Source: Rhodothermia bacterium | Lineage (GTDB): Bacteria > Bacteroidota > Rhodothermia > Rhodothermales > UBA2364 | DNA length: 56,333 bases | Reading direction: 5' to 3' | NCBI GenBank assembly: GCA_017303715.1 | Contig: JAFLBZ010000030.1 | Span: 1-56,333, forward strand | Shown here: piece by piece, positions 1 through 6,866 of the stretch | How positions within the stretch are numbered: the first letter of the stretch is position 1 | Layout: each line of letters opens with the position of its first letter | The notes under the pieces: generated by a model | Databases searched by the model: none | What the model saw: only the letters and a program-made list of their open reading frames with translations | Told to the model about the DNA's origin: nothing | Made by a program: the position numbers and the translations under genes

Positions 1-150
1 CCTTTTGTTTCAACCGAAGATGTAAAAACGATGGAAAAGACGGTTAAAATGGCGAAAATTATTATTTCTGCAACTTCCAAAACCGATGCAAACATTTTTA
101 ATCCCAATACATTGAGAGATATTGCCAAATTTGAGGCGATTAACCTCTAA
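1..150 (+). CDS. C-terminal end of an unidentified protein (partial)
   Basis: An open frame runs from the first base of the window to a TAA stop at 148-150, giving the last 49 residues of a protein whose start lies outside. The visible tail is lysine- and isoleucine-rich and ends in FEAINL. I do not recognise a family in so short a piece. It is called a gene end because the frame is open to the edge and base use looks coding. No terminator hairpin is evident directly after it, and the next 500 bases look degraded. Confidence 0.5.
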   Translation, partial: PFVSTEDVKTMEKTVKMAKIIISATSKTDANIFNPNTLRDIAKFEAINL

Positions 151-654
151 ATATGGCTAAGATATAGTATAATTTGATCTATTTTATCCACCTACGCAAT
201 TGGGGGAGTTCCTCCACCATCCTTGAAAGGCAGTACGACTCTTAGAAAAATCCGCCTCAGCAAGGATGGCTTAGACTAAACTCCTGCCAGCTAAATCTTT
301 CTCGATGAAATATGTCGCCCCTACCGGATTTTACTGTTCGTTCAAAAATACTTTATGCGTATTTTTATAGCATTCAAGTGTGTAAACTATTGTAATGAAT
401 ATCCATAAGGACATAAGCTTGTGATCTTGGTAGTCGTGCAAGATTAATCCATCTATCAGGACTAATTTCGAAACGCAGGTCGCATAAATACACCCATTTG
501 GATCCTACAGACAAGCGCTAAAGGACAGATTAAACCTTTTAAGGATCAAAAGTATTTTAGTGATGGTGGTTATGTTTTGGATTTATTAGGTGTCTTTAGC
601 AATATTAGGCGTCAAATAAAAAACAAAACAAATCTATAACAATTAAATACTTAC
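151..654. other. Gene-poor, apparently degraded stretch
   Basis: No intact gene with a start codon and a recognisable product is visible on either strand. Short open pieces occur in the same frame as the upstream partial gene, at about 181-282 and 451-639, without start codons. This resembles decayed coding sequence more than a normal regulatory region. I see no tRNA, inverted terminal repeats or transposase motif. Confidence 0.4.
451..639 (+). pseudogene. Possible remnant of a coding sequence
   Basis: A frame without a start codon runs to a TAA at 637-639. Its last half reads like a real protein tail, with a stretch similar to YFSDGGYVLDLLGVFSN. The pattern of a glycine turn followed by hydrophobic-D-hydrophobic-G-V-F loosely recalls the C-terminal end of nucleotide-sugar dehydrogenases, but the match is too weak to name a function. 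Upstream the frame closes at a stop, so if this was a gene it has lost its front part. Confidence is low; chance openness is possible. Confidence 0.22.
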
Positions 655-789
655 ATGAAAAATAAAATTCGCCCACAAGCCGAAATTAAAGGCTTAGACC
701 GTGATTTTCCGGAAATTGCAATGGCTTTACTGAAAGGGGCTTTCTTATTGGGTTCGCTCAAGTTTATTGGGTATTTACTGATTCCGTAA
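655..789 (+). CDS. Small ORF of 44 residues, hypothetical or gene fragment
   Basis: An ATG at 655 opens a 44-residue frame ending in TAA at 787-789. The product has a charged N-terminal half and a hydrophobic C-terminal half that could span or associate with a membrane (about residues 24-43). It overlaps the 3' end of the oppositely oriented acetyltransferase gene by 26 bases. I do not recognise the family. It follows a stretch that looks like decayed coding sequence, so it may itself be a remnant. Confidence 0.3.
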   Translation: MKNKIRPQAEIKGLDRDFPEIAMALLKGAFLLGSLKFIGYLLIP

Positions 790-1768
790 GCACGAGCCTC
801 ATGCTTATATCTGCACGCTTATAGTCATTGTTTTCGGGCAAAGATTCCTCCACAAAGCCCAATTTCTGATACAACTGTCTGGCAACGACTAACCTTGAAC
901 TTGTTGAGAGCCATACACTTTGCACACGTAGTGCCCGTGCAACTTCCAAAGCAGCTTCTACCAACCTTTGTCCCAAGCCCAACCCTTGTTTTTCTGGTAT
1001 AATGGCCAATTTGGCCAATTCCATCTCGTCTAAACCAGATTTAAGGAGCGCAACAGTTCCTAAAACAGATTCGTTTTCAAGCAGGAATAATATTTCGCCT
1101 CCCTTTTCCAGAATATACGCTTCAGGATTTTCGAGATACAACCGGTCTGGCGCTTCTATGGCAAAATAGCGTTCTATCCATTGGTAGTTTAAGGATGCAA
1201 AAGCATCTCGGTACTGTGTATGGAACGGGACGATACAAATCTTGCCCAAGTCTTTCTGCATGAGGAAATCTGTTGGTGGGTTCTCGCTACCAATGGGGAA
1301 GTTTACATAGCGCATTTTCCGGAACCCCCAACGTTCATAGTACCTAACTGCGCCCTGATTCTGATCCCAAACGGTAAGCCAGAGAGCATCATGGCCATGT
1401 TTAACGGCTTCTCCAATCGCTTTTTGCATGAACAACTGCCCTACCTTCTGTCCCGTCCATACACGTTTAAGGTAAATCCGATGGAGCCAGAGCGGGTTTA
1501 TGCCCGATACGCCAATAATCCGCTTACCAGATTCGAGTTGTAGGTAGCCTACCGCCTCTTCGCCAGCATATGCCAACCAAATACGGATGCTGGGATCGGC
1601 AAGTTCCCGTTCCAATTGAGGAATATTATAAGAGGTTTGCACCACTTTCCGACATTCTTCGGGGTCGTAAATGGCCTCAAACGCATCACGAAAGGTTTGC
1701 TCGGCCAATACCGACAATTGGGCAGCATCGGCAACTGAAGCAAGAACTAATGAGATTTTTGCGGTCAT
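764..1768 (-). CDS. Tandem GNAT-family N-acetyltransferase
   Basis: A 334-residue protein made of two consecutive GNAT acetyltransferase domains, which transfer an acetyl group from acetyl-CoA to an amine. Domain 1 spans about residues 5-172. It has the acetyl-CoA-binding strand-turn-helix region around LHRIYLKRVWTGQKVGQLFM and the WDQNQGAVRYYERWGFRKM region typical of the C-terminal GNAT motif. Domain 2 spans about 178-327, with LAIIPEKQGLGLGQRLVEAA as motif A and ARQLYQKLGFVEE as motif B. Two complete GNAT modules in one chain are less common than a single one and suggest duplication or fusion. The substrate cannot be read from sequence. The start at 1768 gives a direct entry into domain 1. 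It lies downstream of the pepQ-like gene on the same strand, 63 bases apart, so cotranscription is possible. Confidence 0.85.
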   Translation of the reverse strand: MTAKISLVLASVADAAQLSVLAEQTFRDAFEAIYDPEECRKVVQTSYNIPQLERELADPSIRIWLAYAGEEAVGYLQLESGKRIIGVSGINPLWLHRIYLKRVWTGQKVGQLFMQKAIGEAVKHGHDALWLTVWDQNQGAVRYYERWGFRKMRYVNFPIGSENPPTDFLMQKDLGKICIVPFHTQYRDAFASLNYQWIERYFAIEAPDRLYLENPEAYILEKGGEILFLLENESVLGTVALLKSGLDEMELAKLAIIPEKQGLGLGQRLVEAALEVARALRVQSVWLSTSSRLVVARQLYQKLGFVEESLPENNDYKRADISMRLVLTESVNTQ

Positions 1769-1831
1769 AAAGGCTCAAAAAGGCCTACCACATCCGCAGT
1801 AAGCCTTTGTTTTTTTTATTACTTAAAATAC

Positions 1832-3169
1832 TTATCGATGATCGCCAATCAGATTACGGCTTAGGTTCTCCGGTCCTTGCTCGGTCACATACACATCGTC
1901 TTCTACACGAATTCCGCCCAACGGTAGCAATTCATCCACCAAGTTCCAATTAAAACAAGATTTGTGTTCCCCTGTTCGGTGCGGATTTAGCAAGAGCGGG
2001 ATAAAATACAACCCCGGTTCTACGGTAAGCAAGTGTCCGGCTTCGATGGGTCGCGTTGTCCGGAGCCAAGGATATTTGGAATCGGGAGGCAAAATTGTAC
2101 CTTCAATATCCACTTGGCGTCCGCCCACATCATGCACCTGGATACCCAAGTGATGCCCCAAGCCATGTGGGAAAAACACGCGGCTTAACCCTTTTTCAAA
2201 TGCTTCGTCTGCCCCAACGGTCAAGACGCCCACTTCCGAAAGCATTCCGGCAATGGCCTTGTGTGCATGTACATGAATCTCGGAATAGTCGGCTCCAACC
2301 GTACACATAGACAAACAGTCCAATTCCAAGGCATCCATTTTGTCCAATAAGTGTGCAAAAGCAGGATTCGGGTTTGCGCGTAAATATGTACGTGTAATAT
2401 CGCTTGCATATCCAAATGTTGCAGCTCCGGCATCTATCAAAAACGTGTGTCCCGGATTGGGTGCAGTGGTTTTTTTGGCGGTATAATGCAATGTGGCGGC
2501 ATCGGTATCCCAGCCAATGATGTTGCCATACGGCGTGTCACGATCCAATTGTCCAGTGGCAGCAAGATAGGCAGCATGGATTTCTCGCGCACTTCTGCCC
2601 TCAGACACCATTTTTTTGGCCACTCGATAGCCCTCTGCCGTACGGCCCATTGCCATACGGATACAAGAAACCTCGTACTCGGTTTTGTATGCACGGAACC
2701 AATCGAGGGCGTGTAACAATGCTGCTGGCTCAACCGCAGACTGGGGTAAGCCAAGTGCATCTGCCGCTTTGGAGCTATTACCAATGTAGGCAAATTTCCA
2801 AAGTGTACCTGCTGCTTGGATTGCCTCCTCGAAAGACGAAACAACGGTTACGTCCAAGACTTGTGCATAAGGATGGTCTAACGGCTCTGGCGATTCATAC
2901 CAAAAATCTTGTGGCACTACATGAATTAACCGGATGGCCTCTCCTGGCTTAAAAATAACCAAGTGATCTGGACCAACCACTGGCGCAAACCGAACAAAAT
3001 GGGGTACGGTATGGAACAACACGTCGTGGTCATCGGCATGATAAACCGATGAAGCTCCCGCATGAAAAACAATGCCATCGTATGCAGCTCCTTTCTGTGC
3101 TGCATGAGCCAATGCTTCTGTGGTATAACGGCTCACCTCCTGAAGGTGATTTCTGAAGAGCGTTTCCAT
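1832..3169 (-). CDS. pepQ: Xaa-Pro dipeptidase (M24B family)
   Basis: Cytoplasmic metallopeptidase that cleaves dipeptides with C-terminal proline. The 445-residue length and the whole sequence follow the E. coli PepQ pattern closely. The five expected metal ligands are visible: D246 (in IDAGA), D257 (in SDITR), H339 (in HGLGHH), E384 (in TVEPG) and E423 (in IRVEDD). The N-terminal creatinase-like domain covers about residues 1-160 and the pita-bread catalytic domain about 165-440. No signal peptide is present, consistent with a role in recycling peptides inside the cell. The ATG at 3169 matches the usual family start. The next gene on the same strand downstream is the tandem acetyltransferase. 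Confidence 0.93.
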   Translation of the reverse strand: METLFRNHLQEVSRYTTEALAHAAQKGAAYDGIVFHAGASSVYHADDHDVLFHTVPHFVRFAPVVGPDHLVIFKPGEAIRLIHVVPQDFWYESPEPLDHPYAQVLDVTVVSSFEEAIQAAGTLWKFAYIGNSSKAADALGLPQSAVEPAALLHALDWFRAYKTEYEVSCIRMAMGRTAEGYRVAKKMVSEGRSAREIHAAYLAATGQLDRDTPYGNIIGWDTDAATLHYTAKKTTAPNPGHTFLIDAGAATFGYASDITRTYLRANPNPAFAHLLDKMDALELDCLSMCTVGADYSEIHVHAHKAIAGMLSEVGVLTVGADEAFEKGLSRVFFPHGLGHHLGIQVHDVGGRQVDIEGTILPPDSKYPWLRTTRPIEAGHLLTVEPGLYFIPLLLNPHRTGEHKSCFNWNLVDELLPLGGIRVEDDVYVTEQGPENLSRNLIGDHR

Positions 3170-3281
3170 AAAATCTTGGATTTATTATAAAGGGTAAATG
3201 GTCTTAATGTTTCTTTTAAGGATCGAAGTACCTTCTTTTATGAATCTACCATGCAAGATACAGTGCATACGCCTCAAAGTA

Positions 3282-3311
3282 TTGACTTTTGTAAAGTTTT
3301 ATTTGTACATT
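3282..3311 (+). promoter_or_regulatory. Candidate promoter of tRNA-Gln
   Basis: TTGACT at 3282-3287 and TACATT at 3306-3311 are separated by 18 bases and end 19 bases before the mature tRNA. This matches a sigma70-like promoter for a stable RNA. It rests on pattern only. Confidence 0.4.
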
Positions 3312-3330
3312 TCTGGTCTAAAGAAGAAAT

Positions 3331-3401
3331 AGCCCGATCGTCTAACGGTAGGACAGCGCCCTTTGGAGGCGTACGTGGTGGTTCGAATCCTCCTCGGGCT
3401 A
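3331..3401 (+). tRNA. tRNA-Gln (anticodon TTG)
   Basis: The 71-nt gene folds as a cloverleaf. The acceptor stem AGCCCGA (3331-3337) pairs with TCGGGCT (3394-3400). The anticodon stem GCGCC/GGCGT encloses the loop CTTTGGA, giving anticodon TTG. The T loop is GGTTCGAATCC. The 3' CCA is not encoded. A strong terminator follows within 20 bases, so this is probably a single-gene transcript. Confidence 0.96.
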
Positions 3402-3416
3402 CAAATATAAGGCACA

Positions 3417-3445
3417 AAAACGGGGCTTGATCCTCGTTTTTTTTT
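3417..3445 (+). terminator. Rho-independent terminator after tRNA-Gln
   Basis: AAAACGGGG (3417-3425) pairs over nine positions, one a G-U pair, with CCTCGTTTT (3432-3440) across a six-base loop and is followed by a run of T. An upstream in-frame ATG at 3444 falls inside this T run, which argues against it as the start of prs. Confidence 0.8.
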
Positions 3446-3488
3446 GTGTGTCTGCTCGCATCGAAAATACCGCAGTTGTGGTAACGAT

Positions 3489-4442
3489 ATGCTTCACCAC
3501 TACGATTTCCGGCCCATTTCAATTTTTGCGGGGCGCTCGAATCCCGTTCTCGCAGAAGCCATTGCGGGCTATTATGGCCAATCACTTGGGCAGGTTACGA
3601 TCAAAGAATTTTCGGACGGCGAGTTGTATGTCCGCTATGAGGAGTCTATACGTGGTCGCGATGTATTTCTGATACAAAGCACCAATCCACCTGCTTCCAA
3701 TTGGTTGGAGCTTTTGTTGATGATTGACGCCGCACGCCGTGCCTCGGCAGACCGGATTACAGTGGTCATTCCATACTTCGGGTATGCAAGACAAGAAAGG
3801 AAAGACCAGCCCCGTGTTTCGATTGCTGCCAAATTGATGGCGAATATGCTTACTACCGCAGGCGCCGATCGGATCCTAACCATGGATTTACATGCGCCGC
3901 AAATTCAGGGGTTCTTTGATATTCCGGTAGATCACTTGTATGGCTCTGCTGTTTTTGTAGAGGCTATACGAAAGTTAAACATCGAAAATCTATTGATTGT
4001 TGCCCCAGACATGGGCTCCATCAAACGGGCAAGGGCTTATTCGTCCAAACTTGGGTGTGGCTTGGCGGTGATAGACAAAAGGCGGGCGCAGGCCAACCAA
4101 TCCGAGGTGATGAGTATTATTGGGGACGTGAAGGGGAAGAATGTCATCTTGGTGGATGATATGGCGGATACCGCTGGAACGCTGGTTAATGCCGCTGTTG
4201 CCTTGCACGAACGTGGCGCATTGGAAATTAGGGCGGCCTGTACGCATGGTGTTTTCTCTGGCCCTGCCCTTGAACGGATTGCAAATTCCGATCTGATTGA
4301 GTTTTTGGTTACCGATACGATTTACCACGACCCGGCAACTTTGCACAAGAAAATAACGACTATAAGCGTTGCCTCTGGATTCGCGGATGCCATCCGTCGA
4401 ATCTATACGGATGACTCGATCTCCACCCTATTCACAGAATAA
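3489..4442 (+). CDS. prs: Ribose-phosphate pyrophosphokinase (PRPP synthetase)
   Basis: Makes phosphoribosyl pyrophosphate from ribose 5-phosphate and ATP for nucleotide, histidine, tryptophan and NAD synthesis. The 317-residue chain has the usual two phosphoribosyltransferase folds. Visible motifs are IFAGRSNPVLAEAIA near residue 12, FSDGELYVRY (41-50), the flexible-loop region YARQERKD (99-106), MDLHAPQIQGFFD (132-144) and the PRPP-binding loop ILVDDMADTAGT near residue 225. The start was placed at 3489 because it gives the family length and the upstream ATG at 3444 lies in the tRNA terminator. A short GC hairpin and the rplY gene follow, as in many Bacteroidota genomes. Confidence 0.95.
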   Translation: MLHHYDFRPISIFAGRSNPVLAEAIAGYYGQSLGQVTIKEFSDGELYVRYEESIRGRDVFLIQSTNPPASNWLELLLMIDAARRASADRITVVIPYFGYARQERKDQPRVSIAAKLMANMLTTAGADRILTMDLHAPQIQGFFDIPVDHLYGSAVFVEAIRKLNIENLLIVAPDMGSIKRARAYSSKLGCGLAVIDKRRAQANQSEVMSIIGDVKGKNVILVDDMADTAGTLVNAAVALHERGALEIRAACTHGVFSGPALERIANSDLIEFLVTDTIYHDPATLHKKITTISVASGFADAIRRIYTDDSISTLFTE

Positions 4443-4449
4443 AATCATT

Positions 4450-4465
4450 GCCCTTTGGGCTTTTT
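4450..4465 (+). terminator. Short hairpin between prs and rplY
   Basis: GCCC (4450-4453) and GGGC (4457-4460) form a four-base stem with a TTT loop followed by five T. It is small, so it may be a weak or leaky terminator between prs and rplY. Confidence 0.4.
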
Positions 4466-4517
4466 ATCAGGTACGGGACGCCAAATACTTGGCCTATCCC
4501 CTTAAAACCATAAGATT

Positions 4518-5069
4518 ATGGAAAAAGTAATTCTAAATGCTACCCCGCGCGAAGTGGGAAAGACCGCCAGTGCTGCCGAGCGCCGCAAGGGATTGGTTCC
4601 GTGTGTATTATACGCCAATGGCGTTGCTCCGGTATATTTTTCGGTGACGGAAATTAACCTGAAGCCATTGATCTTTACCAACAAAAAAGCCATTGCCTAC
4701 GTGGAAGTAGATGGTAAAGGGTATGACTGCATTATCAAACAACTTGACAATCACCCCACAACCGACCGACCGATCCATGTGGATTTTCAGGCATTGATTC
4801 CCGGCAGTAAAATCCGCACCTCCGTTCCTCTCCACACTACGGGTACGCCCAAAGGTGTTGTAGCTGGTGGTGCTTTAAAGAAAGTCATCTTTAAGGTAAA
4901 TGTTGAATGTGATCCCGCAGATTTGCCTACCTATATTCCAGTAGATGTATCGCATTTGGAAATCGGGAAAGACATTCGGGTTCGGGAATTAAACGTTCCG
5001 GGCATTACCTTCCTGACCGATGCCAGTCAGTCTATTGCAAAGGTGGTTACAAAACGGGCTGGCCGCTAA
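4518..5069 (+). CDS. rplY: 50S ribosomal protein L25 (CTC/TL5 type)
   Basis: Binds 5S rRNA in the large ribosomal subunit. The 183-residue protein is the long CTC form: an N-terminal L25 domain (about 1-90) with R-KGLVPCVLYANG and VDFQALIPGSKI, followed by a beta-rich C-terminal domain (about 95-180) with GTPKGVVAGGALKKV and LPTYIPVDVSHLEIGKDIRV. The length is close to that of Thermus/Bacteroidota homologues. It is placed 75 bases after prs and before pth, a very common order (prs-rplY-pth). The ATG at 4518 is preceded by AT-rich sequence without an obvious Shine-Dalgarno site. Confidence 0.95.
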   Translation: MEKVILNATPREVGKTASAAERRKGLVPCVLYANGVAPVYFSVTEINLKPLIFTNKKAIAYVEVDGKGYDCIIKQLDNHPTTDRPIHVDFQALIPGSKIRTSVPLHTTGTPKGVVAGGALKKVIFKVNVECDPADLPTYIPVDVSHLEIGKDIRVRELNVPGITFLTDASQSIAKVVTKRAGR

Positions 5070-5094
5070 GCGCAAAAACAATCTTGTAACGGTG

Positions 5095-5130
5095 GCGCGT
5101 CGTGTGGTTTTGCATGACGCGCTTCTTTTT
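5095..5130 (+). terminator. Strong terminator between rplY and pth
   Basis: GCGCGTCGTG (5095-5104) pairs over ten positions with CATGACGCGC (5113-5122) across an eight-base loop, followed by TTCTTTTT. It lies before the chosen pth start and overlaps an in-frame ATG at 5102, which is therefore unlikely to be used. Confidence 0.8.
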
Positions 5131-5155
5131 GATTCGGCTTTTCCAAACAAAAAAC

Positions 5156-5767
5156 ATGGGACATCGGTTAATTGTAGGCTTAGGTAATCCGGGCACCACC
5201 TACCTCCATACCCGTCATAACATTGGCTTTATGGTGATAGACGCCATTGCCGAAAAAACCAAATCAACGATCGCTTCGTCCGACATTGCCCGATTAGCTC
5301 CTTTTTTTGGTCAACAATCCGTTGCCATCGAGGCTGAGGCCAAGTTTAAAGGATACCCATTTTATTTGCTTAAACCACTAACGTACATGAACTTAAGTGG
5401 ATCAGCAGTAAAAAAAGCCGCCAATAAACATGGGATTCCAACGGAGAATATCTTGGTCATTTATGATGATATTGCGCTCCCTGTAGGTGGGATACGGATA
5501 CGTCCATCTGGAAGTGCGGGAGGACACAATGGCCTACAAGACATTATAGACGCATTGGGAACGGATGCTATCCCACGGTTACGCTTTGGTATTGGCAATG
5601 CTTTTGAGCGCGGAGAGCAGTCTAACTACGTTTTATCCCCATTCGAAGAAGCGGAATTAACCGTTGTAAAAGCCTCCATCAAGACAGCCATGGATGCCAG
5701 CCTGGCCTTTGTCCGAGAGGGGTTGCATGTAGCGATGAACCGTTATAATCGGAAGGGCGGTGCATAG
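5156..5767 (+). CDS. pth: Peptidyl-tRNA hydrolase
   Basis: Cleaves the ester bond of peptidyl-tRNAs released from stalled ribosomes, recycling tRNA in the cytoplasm. The 203-residue chain begins MGHRLIVGLGNPG and keeps the catalytic N11 and H21 (in RHNIGF), the KPLTYMNLSG substrate loop, YDDIALPVGGIRIRPSGSAG with the catalytic-site aspartate, and GGHNGLQDII. The start at 5156 puts the first strand at the family position. The earlier in-frame ATG at 5102 lies within the preceding terminator hairpin. It is the third gene of the prs-rplY-pth block, and a terminator begins directly after its stop codon. Confidence 0.95.
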   Translation: MGHRLIVGLGNPGTTYLHTRHNIGFMVIDAIAEKTKSTIASSDIARLAPFFGQQSVAIEAEAKFKGYPFYLLKPLTYMNLSGSAVKKAANKHGIPTENILVIYDDIALPVGGIRIRPSGSAGGHNGLQDIIDALGTDAIPRLRFGIGNAFERGEQSNYVLSPFEEAELTVVKASIKTAMDASLAFVREGLHVAMNRYNRKGGA

Positions 5768-5768
5768 A

Positions 5769-5805
5769 AAAACGGAGAACCGTTTGCTGATCGGCTCCCC
5801 GTTTT
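5769..5805. terminator. Bidirectional terminator after pth
   Basis: Arms at 5769-5782 and 5792-5805 pair with two mismatches, with AAAACGG on one side and CCGTTTT on the other. The hairpin sits between the convergent pth and heptad-protein genes, and both orientations end in a T run, so it could serve both. Confidence 0.65.
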
Positions 5806-5845
5806 GTCTCACCCATTATTTACCCAAACAATTTCCCAAATCGAA

Positions 5846-6274
5846 TTAGCCTCGGCATGGCCCTGTTTTGCGGTCTTTACGGTCTTCCCGACGATCCCCT
5901 TTATCTTCTTTTCGGTCTCTTTTGTCCTCGGCACGGTCTCGGCGGTCTTCTCGGCGGTCACGACGATCCTCGGCACGGTCTCGGCGGTCTTCGAGACGGT
6001 CTTGGATGCCTCCATTATGACGTGCATCTCGGATGTCTTCTTTACGGTCACGTCGGTCTTCGGCACGATCGCGGCGATCTTCCCGGCGATCACGTTTGTC
6101 TTCGGCGCGATCTCGGCGGTCTTCGAGACGGTCGCGGAGGTCTTCTTTACAGTCTGCCGGAATCGGTTTTGCTTTCCGTTTGATGAGTTGTGCTTGTGCT
6201 GCATCAGCCGTTGCAAAGAAGAGAACACCCGCAACAAAGGTGGTGCTTACGAAGGTTTTGAACATACTTTTCAT
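5846..6274 (-). CDS. Exported protein built of charged DRxEDRR heptads
   Basis: A 142-residue protein with a signal peptide (hydrophobic core at about residues 8-22, cleavage likely after AQA near 29). The mature part is almost wholly built of heptads of the form D-R-x-E-D-R/K-R: about six copies, a short break around ARHNGGIQ, then about six more. The alternation of acidic and basic residues fits a stable charged single helix or a coiled coil in the periplasm. Cysteines lie near both ends of the mature chain (about residues 42 and 140). I do not recognise a named family. The opposite strand and other frames are also open because the DNA is a 21-base repeat, but only this frame has a signal peptide. 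Partner unknown; a polyampholyte spacer, envelope-stress protein or ion binder are guesses. Confidence 0.72.
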   Translation of the reverse strand: MKSMFKTFVSTTFVAGVLFFATADAAQAQLIKRKAKPIPADCKEDLRDRLEDRRDRAEDKRDRREDRRDRAEDRRDRKEDIRDARHNGGIQDRLEDRRDRAEDRRDRREDRRDRAEDKRDRKEDKGDRREDRKDRKTGPCRG

Positions 6275-6557
6275 GACGATGTTTTTTATGATGATGAAGT
6301 AGGCCGAGGCTTTTGGCTCATTTTAAAGTTCCCTGCCTTACACTGAAATAATACGGCAAACGCCATAAGAAAGTATTGTCGGAATGTCGGGAAGACCATG
6401 GCCATTTATCGGCGAAAATATGGCAAAAGTGTGACCTGCTTGTTTTTTGGAAAAGGTACTGTAGCGAAATTCTTACAAAGAGGAACCTCGGAAACTTATT
6501 TTCGGTATTATTTTGGCTTCATCATTTTTATCATCCTTAAACTCGGCTTCAACGCTA

Positions 6558-6821
6558 ATGCTCACCTATAACGATCCGGCTTTGTTTAAGAAAGTGGAAG
6601 ACGCGCTTGAACTTATCCGCCCATACTTAAAAGCAGATGGCGGTTCTGTTCGTATCTCCGACATTACACCGGAAATGGTGGTAGAGTTAGAATTACTGGG
6701 GGCGTGCGAGTCGTGCCCGATGAGCCTCATGACCTTGCGTGCAGGTATTGAGCAGACCATCAAAAATGCCGTTCCACAGATTAATCGGGTGGAGGCGGTT
6801 AACGTAGCAACAGCGTTATAA
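6558..6821 (+). CDS. NifU-like C-terminal-domain Fe-S cluster scaffold protein
   Basis: A small (87-residue) single-domain NifU_C protein that holds a transient iron-sulfur cluster and passes it to target proteins. It starts with a helix region, ALELIRPYLKADGGSVRI, and has the key CxxC motif (C50 and C53 in LLGACESCPMS), followed by TLRAGIEQTIKNAVPQI. The start at 6558 places the domain at the N-terminus as usual. An in-frame ATG at 6513 would add 15 serine-rich residues that look non-conserved. No other suf or isc gene is next to it; a cysteine-desulfurase-like gene lies about 19 kb away at 25901. Confidence 0.9.
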   Translation: MLTYNDPALFKKVEDALELIRPYLKADGGSVRISDITPEMVVELELLGACESCPMSLMTLRAGIEQTIKNAVPQINRVEAVNVATAL

Positions 6822-6866
6822 TCAGGTTCCCATTGCGGAGTGTCCGATCTGTATTTTTCATAGCAC

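Noticed and set aside
3444-3488. Upstream ATG extending prs
   Set aside because: The extra residues lie in the T run after the tRNA terminator, and the chosen start gives the family length.
3274-3585. Minus-strand frame across tRNA-Gln
   Set aside because: It covers the tRNA and terminator and matches no product.
5804-6346. Long plus-strand frames opposite the heptad protein
   Set aside because: They are mirrors of the 21-base repeat and lack a signal peptide or recognisable product, while the minus-strand frame has a signal peptide.
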